Shown in pieces: positions 19,787 through 29,330 of a DNA stretch of 64,000 nt (its first letter is position 1; each line of letters begins with the position of its first letter). The stretch comes from Bacteroides zhangwenhongii (GTDB taxonomy: Bacteria; Bacteroidota; Bacteroidia; Bacteroidales; Bacteroidaceae): positions 1,798,001 to 1,862,000 of the forward strand of contig NZ_CP059856.1 in NCBI RefSeq assembly GCF_009193325.2, read 5' to 3'. Position numbers and translations under genes: made by a program. The notes under the pieces were generated by a model. The model saw nothing but the letters and a program-made list of their open reading frames with translations, did not search any database and was not told the origin of the DNA.

Positions 19787-21344
19787 CGCCGTACCGCAAT
19801 TTACGTACATCCACACGTGCCCAAGCTATCTCCTTACGCACCAGAGCCACATACTTCCCCACCTCTGTTTTATCCTCTTCGGATATAAACATATTTCCCT
19901 GCAATTCTCTAAACAGTTTTTCGACGGCAGCATTCACCGTTTCCAACTCCTGCTCATAATCACGGTCGGTAAGTGTTACATTCCCCAGCCAGAGTTGCTG
20001 TTGCTCTCCTCTTTGCAGCCGACGCATCGGGAAACGTACCCCGTTAATATACAGATTCCTGTCATCCCGATACAGCGTCACCCTTTCAGCTCCTTGCTCT
20101 CCCAGCTTGGCAGTACCCGAAAAGACACGTATAATCGTCTGCTTCGGATTCTGAGGATCGGCATACATCATCCCTGTTGCCGGTGCATTTTTCGGATTAT
20201 ATTCCTTCAGATTCCGATAATCCACAATGAAGATATAAGTATTTCCCGTACCATGATTTTCAACCTGGTAATAGAAATGATCGACAATCAACAGGTCATC
20301 ATCCCTGCGGTCGCCTTGTTTTCGTGCCTTCTCCAACGCTTCACGCACACGACTCACTTTCAAATCCGATTTTAAGGCCCGGCTAATCGATGAAATTTCC
20401 TTAACATAAGAGGCAAACAAACTACGGATTACTATCTGGCGTATGTCCGTACGCTCATCCGGCTCACTCCACAAGCAATGATAAACAGGCAACAAATCCG
20501 GCAAAGTGACTTCCGTACGCCCATGTACAAAAGCCGAAGCCTTCAGAAGCCGTACTATATTCTTCCAACGGCGGTCGCTCACATAGACATTACGATGAAC
20601 TTCCGAACCTTGTACTTCCACTTTTCCCAATCCCTGACGAATCTCCGTTATACACGCCAGAATTGTCATAGGTACTGTCACCCGGACTATTTCTTCCTGC
20701 CACAAGCGATATTCTTCATTCGTTATCTGCCATTTCCCGACTTCATCGTTTTCTTCCACTTCTTCATCCAGCAACATCTGATAAAATGTCTCTTCCCGCT
20801 TCACACAAGTACTGATGACGCGAATCAGAAAACGATCCCACAAAGCGTCGAGCCCTTCTCCCTGAGCAGGAAGCTCATTACTGGCGGCAACGAGCAGTTT
20901 CAACGGCAACTTGATTTCCGTATTTCCATTTCTAAAAAGTTTCTCATTAATAACCGTTAGCAGTGTATTCTGTATCGCCGGTCCCGCTTTCCATATCTCA
21001 TCCAGAAATACAACATCCGCTGTCGGCAGATAACCGTCAACCACGCGTTCGTACGTATCCGATTCTTTCAGACGGCTAATGCTTACCGGACCAAAGATCT
21101 CATCAGGAGTACTGAACCGTGACATCAGATATTCAAACGCCCGGGCATTTACAAAAGCTTTCTTCAACCGCCGAGCCACCATAGATTTGGCTACTCCGGG
21201 AGGGCCCAACAGTAAGATACTCTCTCCCGCCAAAGCGGCAAGCAAAGACAACCCTACTTCCACTTCCTTCTCATATACACCCCGATTCATCTCTTCCAGC
21301 AAAAGACTGATACGTTCCTTTATTTCCATCCTTTTATCTTTCAT
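19776..21344 (-). CDS. ravA: MoxR-family AAA ATPase RavA
   Basis: An AAA ATPase that closely matches E. coli RavA. Shared features are ESILLLGPPGVAKSMVARRLKKAF (Walker A GPPGVAKS), ARAFEYLMSRFSTPDEIFGPVSI, VVFLDEIWKAGPAIQNTLLTVINE (Walker B), VAASNELPAQGEGLDALWDRF (sensor 1) and VSDRRWKNIVRLLKASAF (sensor 2). The C-terminal part would hold the LARA-like domain. In-frame starts lie at 21362, 21344 and 21329; the -7 box at 21371-21378 puts transcription start near 21364, so one of the two downstream ATGs is preferred. It forms a pair with viaA. Confidence 0.9.
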   Translation of the reverse strand: MKDKRMEIKERISLLLEEMNRGVYEKEVEVGLSLLAALAGESILLLGPPGVAKSMVARRLKKAFVNARAFEYLMSRFSTPDEIFGPVSISRLKESDTYERVVDGYLPTADVVFLDEIWKAGPAIQNTLLTVINEKLFRNGNTEIKLPLKLLVAASNELPAQGEGLDALWDRFLIRVISTCVKREETFYQMLLDEEVEENDEVGKWQITNEEYRLWQEEIVRVTVPMTILACITEIRQGLGKVEVQGSEVHRNVYVSDRRWKNIVRLLKASAFVHGRTEVTLPDLLPVYHCLWSEPDERTDIRQIVIRSLFASYVKEISSISRALKSDLKVSRVREALEKARKQGDRRDDDLLIVDHFYYQVENHGTGNTYIFIVDYRNLKEYNPKNAPATGMMYADPQNPKQTIIRVFSGTAKLGEQGAERVTLYRDDRNLYINGVRFPMRRLQRGEQQQLWLGNVTLTDRDYEQELETVNAAVEKLFRELQGNMFISEEDKTEVGKYVALVRKEIAWARVDVRKLRYGDES

Positions 21345-21370
21345 TCCGATTCTATTTTCCAATCAAACTC

Positions 21371-21378
21371 CAAAAGTA
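21371..21378 (-). promoter_or_regulatory. -7 box of ravA-viaA
   Basis: Minus-strand TACTTTTG, an exact TAnnTTTG match 26-34 bases before the preferred ravA start. The -33 element is not clear. Confidence 0.5.
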
Positions 21379-21435
21379 GTACTTATTCGCCAAAGAAAAA
21401 CAGATTGCAGATAAAATAAACTAATGCCCTTTCAT

Positions 21436-21737
21436 TCAAAAATCCAATTCAATACCTAATGCACGTGCTATGCGAATGAAACTCGATAACTGTAATCGAC
21501 TTCACCTTTTTCTACACGAGCAATATAACTTTATTCTTTACCGATTTTTTGCGCTAACTGTTTCTGAGTTAACTTAGGAGCCTTACGTCTATCCCGAAGT
21601 ATATCTCCATAATACCATGCCAACATTTTTTCATTGAAAGCGTCACGGGTTGGTGTACCATGTTCCCCGTATTTTTCATCAAGTAACTGGTTGGTTGTCT
21701 TGAATTTTGCTAATTTTTTTTCATCTAACTGTATCAT
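21436..21737 (-). pseudogene. Broken HigA-type antitoxin (XRE helix-turn-helix) with toxin remnant upstream
   Basis: The frame from ATG 21737 (MIQLDEKKLAKFKTTNQLLDEKYGEHGTPTRDAF) leads into the helix-turn-helix segment LTQKQLAQKIGKE, then stops at TAA (21531-21533). Beyond the stop the same frame continues SYIARVEKGEVD. A one-base loss near 21493 then shifts the frame, after which LQLSSFIRIARALGIELDF can be read to the TGA at 21436-21438. This is the normal ending of the family, so the gene has one nonsense and one frameshift lesion. Just upstream (about 21738-21807) the frame reads QLTDGTDLYEMRVSV, like the middle of a HigB/RelE-type toxin, so most of the toxin seems deleted. It is squeezed between ravA and the AAA ATPase gene. 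Confidence 0.8.
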
Positions 21738-21807
21738 AACACTAAATCTTTTAAACACAGAAACACGCATTTCATACAAGTCCGTTCCATCTGTCAGTTG
21801 GCAAATG

Positions 21808-22962
21808 TCAATCAAGTGGCAGGAAAAGAATATCACTTTCTCTTAATCTTTGAAGATACATACGGAAAAGAATATCCGGAATATAATAACTGCTATCTTC
21901 CATTGTCAACAGATCCAATTCCATCAATTTACGACTCGCCGCCTGAACGGCACTACTAGATGTCAAAGCATATTTACGAATAAAAGAAGCACTCATTATT
22001 TTTTGGGCTTTTCCTTCTGTGGCAATCGCATACAAAAGTTCTTTCTGCCGTTCGGGGATTCGGGATAATATCTGGCGATAACCATCACCGGCCTCTTCCA
22101 AAATCTCATCAATTGTTTGTCTCAATATATCTATTGTACATACACCGCCAGCTGAAGTATTTATAAAAGCTTCATGAAAAGTCTTCTGCATATAATAAGT
22201 GTTCCCGCCAAACAGTCCGTATATCCTCAATACATCCTTCTCATGGATATCCCGTTCATACGCCCTGAACCATTTACAGACAAAAGGTATATATTCTTCT
22301 GTCGAAATAGGATGTAACTCCATTATCGACGTACTGTTATAAAAAGGTCTGGCTGAAGAAAGAAACATCTCCGTAACAAGATGGCGTTCACTACCGGCAA
22401 AGATAAAATGTACATTGGAAAGATGCTGGATATGCGAACGAAGTAGTGCCTCAATATTATCTTCCGGATACTTAGTAATCTGCTGAAATTCGTCAAAAGC
22501 CACAATACACGGTCTGTCCGCCTTTTCCAAAGAAGTAAAGATCTCGGCCAATGTAAATTCCGGATGACTGATATCCCCCAGCTCCAGGCTAAAAGTCGGA
22601 GTGGCAGTGATGGGATCAAAACCAAACTTCGCATTAATAGATCTCAATCCCTGCACCAATGCCATAAATGCCTTCCTACTTTTAGTATTCAACGTTTCAA
22701 AAACTTTTTGCCCGAAAAGGTAAGTGAATTCACGTAAACTGGATGTATGCAGGATATCTATATAAAAGGTATAATAATTATCAGCAATTTCAGGCTTGTC
22801 ATAACAAAAACGAACCAACTTGGATTTTCCCATACGTCTCGGTGAAATCATACATAGATTTCCACCATTAGACAAGGTGCGAATGACTTTTTTCGATTCT
22901 TCACGCCTGTCACAGAAATATTTCTCCGGAATATTACCGGTAATAATAAAAGGGTTTTCCAT
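21808..22962 (-). CDS. AAA ATPase of the archaeal/bacterial ATPase_2-like class
   Basis: A 384-residue P-loop protein. The N-terminus MENPFIITGNIPEKYFCDRR leads to a Walker A of the SPRRMGKSKL type at about residues 40-49. The Walker B is CIVAFDEFQQI, followed by HFIFAGSERHLV (sensor 1). The C-terminal third contains a winged-helix-like segment (AIATEGKAQKIMSASFIRKYALTSSSAVQAASRKLMELDLL). Proteins of this group are common in Bacteroides and their function is mostly unknown. It is preceded by an excellent promoter and followed at once by the toxin-antitoxin remnant. It is not closely similar to the five-copy array at 45-53 kb. Confidence 0.82.
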   Translation of the reverse strand: MENPFIITGNIPEKYFCDRREESKKVIRTLSNGGNLCMISPRRMGKSKLVRFCYDKPEIADNYYTFYIDILHTSSLREFTYLFGQKVFETLNTKSRKAFMALVQGLRSINAKFGFDPITATPTFSLELGDISHPEFTLAEIFTSLEKADRPCIVAFDEFQQITKYPEDNIEALLRSHIQHLSNVHFIFAGSERHLVTEMFLSSARPFYNSTSIMELHPISTEEYIPFVCKWFRAYERDIHEKDVLRIYGLFGGNTYYMQKTFHEAFINTSAGGVCTIDILRQTIDEILEEAGDGYRQILSRIPERQKELLYAIATEGKAQKIMSASFIRKYALTSSSAVQAASRKLMELDLLTMEDSSYYIPDILFRMYLQRLRESDILFLPLD

Positions 22963-22983
22963 TATTCATATATTTAATGAACA

Positions 22984-23015
22984 CAAATATAATTATTACA
23001 TTCGTATTATACAAA
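22984..23015 (-). promoter_or_regulatory. Promoter of the AAA ATPase gene
   Basis: On the minus strand TTTG (23012-23015) and TATATTTG (22984-22991) are 20 bases apart, a full match to both Bacteroidota promoter elements. The leader would be about 15 bases long. Confidence 0.75.
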
Positions 23016-23105
23016 TCGTATAATACAAATTCAATAAAATCGACTCTCACCACCGAGCCTGAAAAGTTTTAAAAGCCCAAAAGCTACATCTTCCATTAAA
23101 TCTCG

Positions 23106-23113
23106 TACCTTTG
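23106..23113 (+). promoter_or_regulatory. -7 box of map-rmuC
   Basis: TACCTTTG, an exact TAnnTTTG match 26 bases before the map start. Confidence 0.55.
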
Positions 23114-23139
23114 CTGTCGATTTTAAATATCATATAATA

Positions 23140-23994
23140 ATGAAGAACTTTATCAAGGGATTCCGGTTTACTCCCTCCAATTATCCGGCTGCAGTAGAAG
23201 AGAAAATACAGAAATACAGAAAACAAGGATACAAACTTCCGCCACGTAAGGTACTCCGTACCCCCGAGCAACTGGAAGGGATTCGTGAAAGCGCAAAAAT
23301 CAATACAGCGTTGCTGGACTATATTTCGGAGAATATCCGTGAAGGGATGTCCACAGAAGAGATCGATGTGATGGTGTATGACTTCACAACCGCCCACGGA
23401 GCTATTCCCGCACCGCTCAACTATGAAGGATTTCCCAAAAGCGTCTGCACAAGTATCAATGATGTAGTGTGTCATGGGATACCCAACAAGCACGAGATTC
23501 TCAGAAGCGGTGATATTATCAACGTAGACGTTTCTACCATTTACAAAGGATATTTCTCCGATGCATCCCGGATGTTTATGATTGGAGAGGTCAGCCCTGA
23601 AATGCGCAAATTGGTTCAAGTGACCAAAGAATGTATGGAAATAGGTATTGCGGCCGCACAACCCTGGAAGCAATTGGGAGATGTAGGCGCAGCTATCCAA
23701 GCGCATGCCGAGAAGAACGGATTCAGTGTGGTACGTGATCTTTGCGGACATGGCGTAGGGATGAAGTTCCATGAAGAGCCGGATGTAGAACATTTCGGAC
23801 GGCGAGGCACGGGCATGATGATCGTGCCGGGAATGACTTTTACCATCGAACCGATGATCAACATGGGAACTTACGAAGTATTCGTAGACGAAGCCGACGG
23901 ATGGACAGTCTGCACGGACGACGGACTGCCTTCCGCCCAATGGGAAAACATGATTTTGATTACTGAAACCGGAAACGAAATTCTTACATATTGA
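23140..23994 (+). CDS. map: Methionine aminopeptidase, type I
   Basis: Removes the initiator methionine from new proteins. The 284-residue protein has an N-terminal extension of about 40 residues (FRFTPSNYPAAVEEKIQKY) before the catalytic pita-bread fold. The five metal ligands are visible in order: NVDVSTIYKGYFSDASRMF (two Asp), DLCGHGVGMKFHEEP (His), GMTFTIEPMIN (Glu) and a final Glu in MILITETGNE. The stop TGA shares its A with the ATG of rmuC (TGATG), so the two genes are translationally coupled. Confidence 0.95.
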   Translation: MKNFIKGFRFTPSNYPAAVEEKIQKYRKQGYKLPPRKVLRTPEQLEGIRESAKINTALLDYISENIREGMSTEEIDVMVYDFTTAHGAIPAPLNYEGFPKSVCTSINDVVCHGIPNKHEILRSGDIINVDVSTIYKGYFSDASRMFMIGEVSPEMRKLVQVTKECMEIGIAAAQPWKQLGDVGAAIQAHAEKNGFSVVRDLCGHGVGMKFHEEPDVEHFGRRGTGMMIVPGMTFTIEPMINMGTYEVFVDEADGWTVCTDDGLPSAQWENMILITETGNEILTY

Positions 23995-25226
23995 TGGAAC
24001 TGATTCTACTCATTGCGATTGCCATATTAGTGACAGTCCTGCTGGTACTGGCTCTGACGAAAGGCAACAATCAAACGCAAGCGGAACAATTACAGATAGC
24101 CCTACGCCAACAAATGCAAGAGAACCGGGAGGAACTGAACCGCAGTATCCGGGAACTCCGCATGGAAATGACGCAGACGCTCAACCAGAATATGCAGCAA
24201 CTTCAAGACGTTCTGCACAAAAACATGATGACTACCGGAGAACTGCAACGGCAAAAGTTCGACATGATGGCCCGCCAGCAGGAAACGTTAATAAAATCCA
24301 CCGAGAAACGTTTGGATGATATGCGTCTGATGGTGGAGGAGAAACTGCAAAAAACACTGAACGAACGAATTGGGCAATCCTTCGAGATAGTCCGTTCGCA
24401 ACTGGAGAATGTGCAGAAAGGGCTGGGAGAAATGAAATCTCTCGCCCAAGATGTAGGCGGACTGAAAAAGGTATTGAGTAATGTGAAAATGCGGGGCACA
24501 TTCGGAGAAGTCCAACTGGGTGCTTTATTGGAACAGATGATGAGTCCGGAACAGTACGACGCCAATGTCAAAACAAAAAAGAGCGGAACAGAATTCGTCG
24601 AGTTTGCCATTAAACTTCCGGGAAAAGATGACGCCAACAGCACTGTTTACCTCCCGATTGACGCTAAATTCCCCAAAGATATTTACGAACAATATTATGA
24701 TGCATTCGAGGCCGGAGATACCGCACTGATGGAGTCATCCGGCAAGCAACTGGAAAATACGATCAAGAAGATGGCAAAAGATATTCATGACAAATATGTG
24801 GACCCGCCTTTCACTACGGACTTTGCCATCATGTTTTTGCCATTCGAAAGTATCTACGCTGAGGTTATCCGCCGCACCAGCCTCGTAGAGACACTCCAGA
24901 AAGAATATAAAATTGTAGTGACCGGACCGACGACATTAGGCGCTATCCTCAACAGTCTGCAAATGGGCTTCCGCACCCTGGCGATCCAAAAGCGTACCGG
25001 AGAAGTGTGGACTGTGTTGGGAGCTGTCAAGACAGAATTCGGCAAGTTCGGAGGACTACTTGAAAAGGTACAAAAGAACCTCCAAAGTGCCGGCGACCAA
25101 CTGGAAGAAGTGATGGGGAAACGGACACGTGCCATTGAACGCAAACTACGGCAAGTGGAACAGTTACCCCATGAAGAAAGCCGGAAAATTCTACCTATTG
25201 ACGGAATAGAAGAAGAGGAAGAATAA
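23994..25226 (+). CDS. rmuC: DNA recombination protein RmuC
   Basis: A membrane-anchored, nuclease-like protein that limits DNA inversion and rearrangement at repeats. The ATG at 23994 overlaps the map stop; the TTG at 23991 is a less likely start. The N-terminus is a single membrane helix (MELILLIAIAILVTVLLVLAL). About 140 residues of coiled coil follow (QLQIALRQQMQENREELNRSI). Then comes the conserved RmuC domain with GTFGEVQLGALLEQM, YLPIDAKFPKDIYEQYYDAFEAGD (nuclease-like Asp/Lys pair) and FLPFESIYAEV. The role in suppressing repeat recombination is of interest given the repeat array at 45-53 kb, but no link is shown. Confidence 0.93.
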   Translation: MELILLIAIAILVTVLLVLALTKGNNQTQAEQLQIALRQQMQENREELNRSIRELRMEMTQTLNQNMQQLQDVLHKNMMTTGELQRQKFDMMARQQETLIKSTEKRLDDMRLMVEEKLQKTLNERIGQSFEIVRSQLENVQKGLGEMKSLAQDVGGLKKVLSNVKMRGTFGEVQLGALLEQMMSPEQYDANVKTKKSGTEFVEFAIKLPGKDDANSTVYLPIDAKFPKDIYEQYYDAFEAGDTALMESSGKQLENTIKKMAKDIHDKYVDPPFTTDFAIMFLPFESIYAEVIRRTSLVETLQKEYKIVVTGPTTLGAILNSLQMGFRTLAIQKRTGEVWTVLGAVKTEFGKFGGLLEKVQKNLQSAGDQLEEVMGKRTRAIERKLRQVEQLPHEESRKILPIDGIEEEEE

Positions 25227-25278
25227 TCTCACAGGCTATCAGAGTTGCATTACGGATATAATCATCAGAATATGTTTG

Positions 25279-26478
25279 TCAAGAACGAATCGTTGTGTCC
25301 TTTGTCGTAACGGAACGCAGCGCCAGGTTTTTCACCCAAAGCACAAAGATTCCTGTCAAAATAAGGTTCAAGACCAAAGTCAATACTGAAATCACCAATG
25401 CCGGACCTCCCAGATTATATCCTAATGCTATGAAAATAATCCCCGCTCCCACTTCGCCACGGGTAAACATACCGATCGAAAGAGCCAACCGCTCACTCAA
25501 CTTCCGGTCGCGATAAAAGAACATCGGACAAAGTTTTCCCAGATTTGACAGCAAAGAAACCATCACGACATGGAATAGAATCATTCCCCACGACATCATT
25601 TCCTGCGAACCGGTCACCGAATGTGTACCGGCATGAGTCTCCGCAAAGTTCACTCCGATAAAATGAGGCATACTCATCCCCACCAGGAACATAAACAGAA
25701 AGGAGATTCCCGTAGCAACCGACCGTTCAACCGGTGTATCATGTTCTTTATGCTTCATGATCATTCCCAGGACAAATGCCGGCAAAAGCACTTCGATATG
25801 AATGCTTCCCGCTTCTCCGTATAGTTCCTTGCTGCCCAAATAAAGTATCTGAGTAGCCAGAAATATAATAACAGAATAAAAGAGGATAGCCTTCCAATCC
25901 TGCCGCCAATCATATTTATTCAATCGCTGCCAACCGATAGACAGCAATAGAAACACAATCACCACTACAATAATCAACTGCCAGCGCAAACCGATCATCA
26001 TAATCTGAAGAGGAATCATCAGGATAATCGTGTCCAGATCATCGAAGATAGCCAATACCTGTATTTTCTTATAAATCCAACTGGATTTCAATCCGATAGC
26101 AGCCAGCATTGTAAATAAGATACCCGCAGAGGTAGGGGCGGCAAAACGGCTTAGCAACAGATTCTCTTTCCATGCCTCCCAGCTATTCCAGTAATCGGGC
26201 GGAAGTAATATGAACACATAATAAATAGCAATCATAAACCAAGGGAGAGCAGCCGTCGCCATCGCTATAAAATAATCTTCGGCATAACTTTTCCAACGGG
26301 ACTTGTCAAGAACGAATTCCCGGCCCACGTTAATCATTATAAAACTAAGACATACATAAAGCAATACGTTAGAAATGGACTTGACAACTCCATACCCCTC
26401 TCCTGCTATCATTGGCAGGAATTGTGAAATGACGAGCCCCAACATCAGGAAGCCCGAAAAAGACAGTACTTTTCTCAT
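25279..26478 (-). CDS. Sodium:proton antiporter (CPA2-type cation/proton exchanger)
   Basis: An integral inner-membrane protein with 11-13 hydrophobic helices. The ATG at 26478 (MRKVLSFSGFLMLGLVISQFL) begins the first helix; a TTG at 26517 would add 13 non-hydrophobic residues and is rejected. Typical segments are FAAPTSAGILFTMLAAIGL, VLAIFDDLDTIILMIPLQ (paired aspartates as in CPA2 ion sites), LLPAFVLGMIM and MFTRGEVGAGIIFIALG. The family exchanges Na+ or K+ for H+; which cation is used here cannot be told. The gene starts 87 bases after the lepA stop and probably shares its transcript. Confidence 0.87.
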   Translation of the reverse strand: MRKVLSFSGFLMLGLVISQFLPMIAGEGYGVVKSISNVLLYVCLSFIMINVGREFVLDKSRWKSYAEDYFIAMATAALPWFMIAIYYVFILLPPDYWNSWEAWKENLLLSRFAAPTSAGILFTMLAAIGLKSSWIYKKIQVLAIFDDLDTIILMIPLQIMMIGLRWQLIIVVVIVFLLLSIGWQRLNKYDWRQDWKAILFYSVIIFLATQILYLGSKELYGEAGSIHIEVLLPAFVLGMIMKHKEHDTPVERSVATGISFLFMFLVGMSMPHFIGVNFAETHAGTHSVTGSQEMMSWGMILFHVVMVSLLSNLGKLCPMFFYRDRKLSERLALSIGMFTRGEVGAGIIFIALGYNLGGPALVISVLTLVLNLILTGIFVLWVKNLALRSVTTKDTTIRS

Positions 26479-26565
26479 ATTTATAGTTGTTGCTGGTATA
26501 TTAAAAACTAACCGCAAGTCAATTTGTTCAGCGCATATCTCTGAAAAATTGCTTGCGGCAATGTT

Positions 26566-28347
26566 TTAATCCAACTTCAGTACGGCAAGGAAGGCCTTCT
26601 GAGGAACCTCCACGTTGCCAATCTGCTTCATTCGTTTCTTACCTCTCTTCTGCTTTTCAAGCAGCTTCCGTTTACGGCTTACGTCGCCACCGTAACATTT
26701 GGCTGTTACGTCTTTACGGACTGCCTTGATGGTTTCACGCGCTATAATCTTAGCTCCAATAGCCGCCTGGATAGCAATCTCAAACTGTTGGCGGGGAATC
26801 AGCTCTTTCAATTTCTCACACATCCGGCGTCCCATATCATAGGCATTGTCGAAATGGATCAACGTAGACAGAGCGTCCACCGGCTCGCCGTTCAGCATAA
26901 TATCCAGTTTCACCAGCTTGGAAGGTCTGAAACCGTTGGGATGATAGTCAAACGACGCATACCCTTTCGAAATACTCTTCAAACGGTCATAGAAGTCGAT
27001 CACTATTTCCCCCAAAGGCATATTATAAAAGATCTCCACGCGATTGCCGGAAATATATTCCTGTTTAAGGAGTTCTCCGCGTTTCCCCAGACAAAGCGTC
27101 ATAATGGGGCCGATATAGTCAGTAGTTGTGATGATGGAAGCCTTGATGTAGGGTTCCTCGATATGATCGATCAATGTCGGGTCGGGCATACCACCGGGAT
27201 TATGCACCTCCTTCATCTCTCCCTGTTTGTCATATATATTATAAGATACGTTGGGCACGGTAGTGATCACATTCATGTCGAATTCGCGATCAAGCCGTTC
27301 CTGCACGATCTCCATGTGGAGCAATCCCAGAAAACCGCAACGGAAACCAAAACCCAATGCCAACGAAGACTCCGGCTGGAAAGTCAAAGAAGCGTCGTTC
27401 AACTGCAATTTTTCCAACGAAGCGCGCAAATCTTCAAAATCTTCCGCTTCAATCGGATAAACTCCCGCAAATACCATCGGCTTCACTTCCTCAAATCCGG
27501 CGATAGCCTGCGCGCACGGACGGGCCACATGAGTGATGGTATCTCCCACTTTCACCTCTTTTGAAGTTTTAATACCGGAAATAATATACCCTACATCCCC
27601 CGTACGAAGCTCATTGCGAGGAACCAGCTCCATCTTCAATACCCCGACCTCGTCAGCGTCATATTCTTTGCCCGTATTGAAAAACTTCACCTTATCCCCT
27701 TTCCGAATCACTCCGTTCTCAATCTTGAAATAGGCGATAATACCACGGAAAGAGTTGAATACGGAATCGAAGATCAATGCTTGCAGCGGTGCTTCCTCAT
27801 CTCCTACCGGATGGGGAATACGTTCGATTACGGCTGCGAGAATCTCTTCCACCCCCATACCCGTCTTACCGGAAGCACGTATGATTTCCTCACGCTTGCA
27901 GCCCAGCAATTCGACAATTTCATCTTCCACCTCTTCCGGCATGGCGCTTGCCATATCGCATTTATTGATTACAGGAATAATTTCAAGATCGTGCTCGATA
28001 GCCATATACAGGTTGGAAATGGTCTGTGCCTGTACTCCTTGAGATGCATCGACAATCAGCAACGCACCTTCACAGGCTGCGATAGAACGGGACACCTCAT
28101 AGGAAAAGTCCACGTGTCCCGGAGTATCAATCAAGTTCAGGATATACTTCTCACCCTTATAATTATACTCCATCTGGATGGCATGGCTCTTGATTGTGAT
28201 ACCTCTCTCCTTCTCCAAGTCCATGTCGTCAAGCATCTGCCCTGAAGTCACCTGAATGGTGTTGGTATACTCCAACAAACGGTCGGCCAGAGTTGACTTA
28301 CCATGATCAATGTGGGCTATAATGCAGAAATTTCGAATATTCTTCAT
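26566..28347 (-). CDS. lepA: Elongation factor 4 (LepA GTPase)
   Basis: A 593-residue translational GTPase that binds the ribosome and back-translocates or relieves stalled complexes. G-motifs are present: [15 protein letters not shown] (G1), [10 protein letters not shown] (G2), [15 protein letters not shown] (G3) and NKCDM (G4). The LepA-specific C-terminus contains [24 protein letters not shown] followed by [15 protein letters not shown]. Length and order match the family. It has its own -7 box and is isolated from the preceding winged-helix gene by a strong terminator. Confidence 0.97.
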   Translation of the reverse strand: MKNIRNFCIIAHIDHGKSTLADRLLEYTNTIQVTSGQMLDDMDLEKERGITIKSHAIQMEYNYKGEKYILNLIDTPGHVDFSYEVSRSIAACEGALLIVDASQGVQAQTISNLYMAIEHDLEIIPVINKCDMASAMPEEVEDEIVELLGCKREEIIRASGKTGMGVEEILAAVIERIPHPVGDEEAPLQALIFDSVFNSFRGIIAYFKIENGVIRKGDKVKFFNTGKEYDADEVGVLKMELVPRNELRTGDVGYIISGIKTSKEVKVGDTITHVARPCAQAIAGFEEVKPMVFAGVYPIEAEDFEDLRASLEKLQLNDASLTFQPESSLALGFGFRCGFLGLLHMEIVQERLDREFDMNVITTVPNVSYNIYDKQGEMKEVHNPGGMPDPTLIDHIEEPYIKASIITTTDYIGPIMTLCLGKRGELLKQEYISGNRVEIFYNMPLGEIVIDFYDRLKSISKGYASFDYHPNGFRPSKLVKLDIMLNGEPVDALSTLIHFDNAYDMGRRMCEKLKELIPRQQFEIAIQAAIGAKIIARETIKAVRKDVTAKCYGGDVSRKRKLLEKQKRGKKRMKQIGNVEVPQKAFLAVLKLD

Positions 28348-28381
28348 TCTGAATTCTTATTATTTTATCTTTTTCGGTGTG

Positions 28382-28389
28382 CAAAGATA
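28382..28389 (-). promoter_or_regulatory. -7 box of lepA
   Basis: Minus-strand TATCTTTG, an exact TAnnTTTG match 34 bases before the lepA start and just downstream of the terminator at 28407-28455. Confidence 0.55.
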
Positions 28390-28406
28390 CGTAAATGGCG
28401 GAATAT

Positions 28407-28455
28407 AAAAAAATGCGTTGATAACATTATGATAATGTACCAACGCATTTTTTTA
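28407..28455 (-). terminator. Rho-independent terminator of the winged-helix gene
   Basis: A long hairpin: AAATGCGTTG pairs with CAACGCATTT and inner ACATTAT pairs with ATAATGT, around a short loop. It is flanked by seven A on one side and seven T on the other. It lies 21 bases after the stop of the gene at 28477-28677 and, read minus, ends in a T run. Confidence 0.88.
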
Positions 28456-28476
28456 TTGCTTAAGTGAGTTACTCGC

Positions 28477-28677
28477 TTAGATCAATTTGATGAAGAGTTC
28501 ACCTTCAACTTCTTCCACAGAGACTTTGTCTTCTCTCAATAACCAGCCAAGTCCGAGGAACAAATCTTTGTCAACCAATTTAGTTGCTTTCTTCAATTGC
28601 TTGGCAGTCATTCCTTCTGTTTCATTCAGTGCATTCCAGATAGTACCTGCAATCACACCTGCTTTTTCTTTCAACAT
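28477..28677 (-). CDS. Winged helix-turn-helix protein (DUF2582-like)
   Basis: A 66-residue protein fitting a single winged-helix domain: AGTIWNALNETEGMTAKQLKKATKLVDKDLFLGLGWLLREDKVSVEEVEGELFIKL. The order helix, helix-turn-helix, beta wing is clear, and the length equals the small Bacteroides winged-helix family PF10771. A DNA-binding or regulatory role is inferred from the fold only. It is a single-gene unit with a -7 box 73 bases upstream and a strong terminator downstream. Confidence 0.85.
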   Translation of the reverse strand: MLKEKAGVIAGTIWNALNETEGMTAKQLKKATKLVDKDLFLGLGWLLREDKVSVEEVEGELFIKLI

Positions 28678-28750
28678 TTGCTTTGAAATTTTAGTTAGAC
28701 ATGCTTTAAATCATCCGGTCTTGAAAGACTTTCAGATTTTATTTCGGGGA

Positions 28751-28758
28751 CAAAGATA
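28751..28758 (-). promoter_or_regulatory. -7 box of the winged-helix gene
   Basis: Minus-strand TATCTTTG, an exact TAnnTTTG match 73 bases before the start codon. Confidence 0.5.
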
Positions 28759-28831
28759 GCTATTTTTATGTTATAGAACACTTTATTGAAGGTTTTTTTA
28801 TTGATTTTGTAAGAATAATGGCTTTTTTCCC

Positions 28832-29290
28832 TTATTTTGGATGGTTTTCGAGATATTCAGACCAAATTCTCGCCGCTTCTTCCACCATTTTCGCACAAGG
28901 ACGTTTGCTATAATATTGAGCAGTACGTTCTTCCGGAACATTTGAGGCCGGTTCTTTTTTCTTCAATCCCAACAATTCGCCACAAATCAGCGACCCGTTG
29001 CGTTTTTTGAACTCGGCAGCCAATTCCTGGACAACTGCATAATTCGCTGCCTTTCCCTCGCGGTCTGTCGCTTCCGTAGCTCCGGTTTCGAGTCCTGCCA
29101 CCAGGAACATACCGCAAGCAGCGCCACAAGTTTCGCGCATCCGGCCTATTCCTCCACCAAAGGATGCCCCCATGCGCAGAGCCTGTTCCTGCGTGAATCC
29201 GTACATATCTGCAAAGGCTGCCACTACGGACTGTGAACAATTGTATCCGCTTTTAAAAAGCTCTACTGCTTTTTGTACTCTATCTTCCAT
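28832..29290 (-). CDS. C_GCAxxG_C_C family redox-type protein
   Basis: A 152-residue protein with the spaced cysteines that name the family: GYNCSQSVVAAF, RETCGAACGMFLVAGL, SLICGELLG and RPCAKMVEEAARI. The family is thought to bind a metal or Fe-S cluster, or to act in redox, but no member's reaction is firmly established. It begins 40 bases after xth and is probably the last gene of the mntH-xth transcript. Confidence 0.88.
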   Translation of the reverse strand: MEDRVQKAVELFKSGYNCSQSVVAAFADMYGFTQEQALRMGASFGGGIGRMRETCGAACGMFLVAGLETGATEATDREGKAANYAVVQELAAEFKKRNGSLICGELLGLKKKEPASNVPEERTAQYYSKRPCAKMVEEAARIWSEYLENHPK

Positions 29291-29330
29291 ACTATTGTCT
29301 TTTTATTATATTCATCCCGACCCTAAAAAC

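Noticed and set aside
18992..19888. Open frame of 298 codons on the plus strand
   Set aside because: Opposite viaA; hydrophobic, proline- and histidine-rich translation without signal peptide or family match.
23047..23940. Open frame of 297 codons on the minus strand
   Set aside because: Opposite map, which has all metal ligands; His- and Cys-rich composition is that of an antisense shadow.
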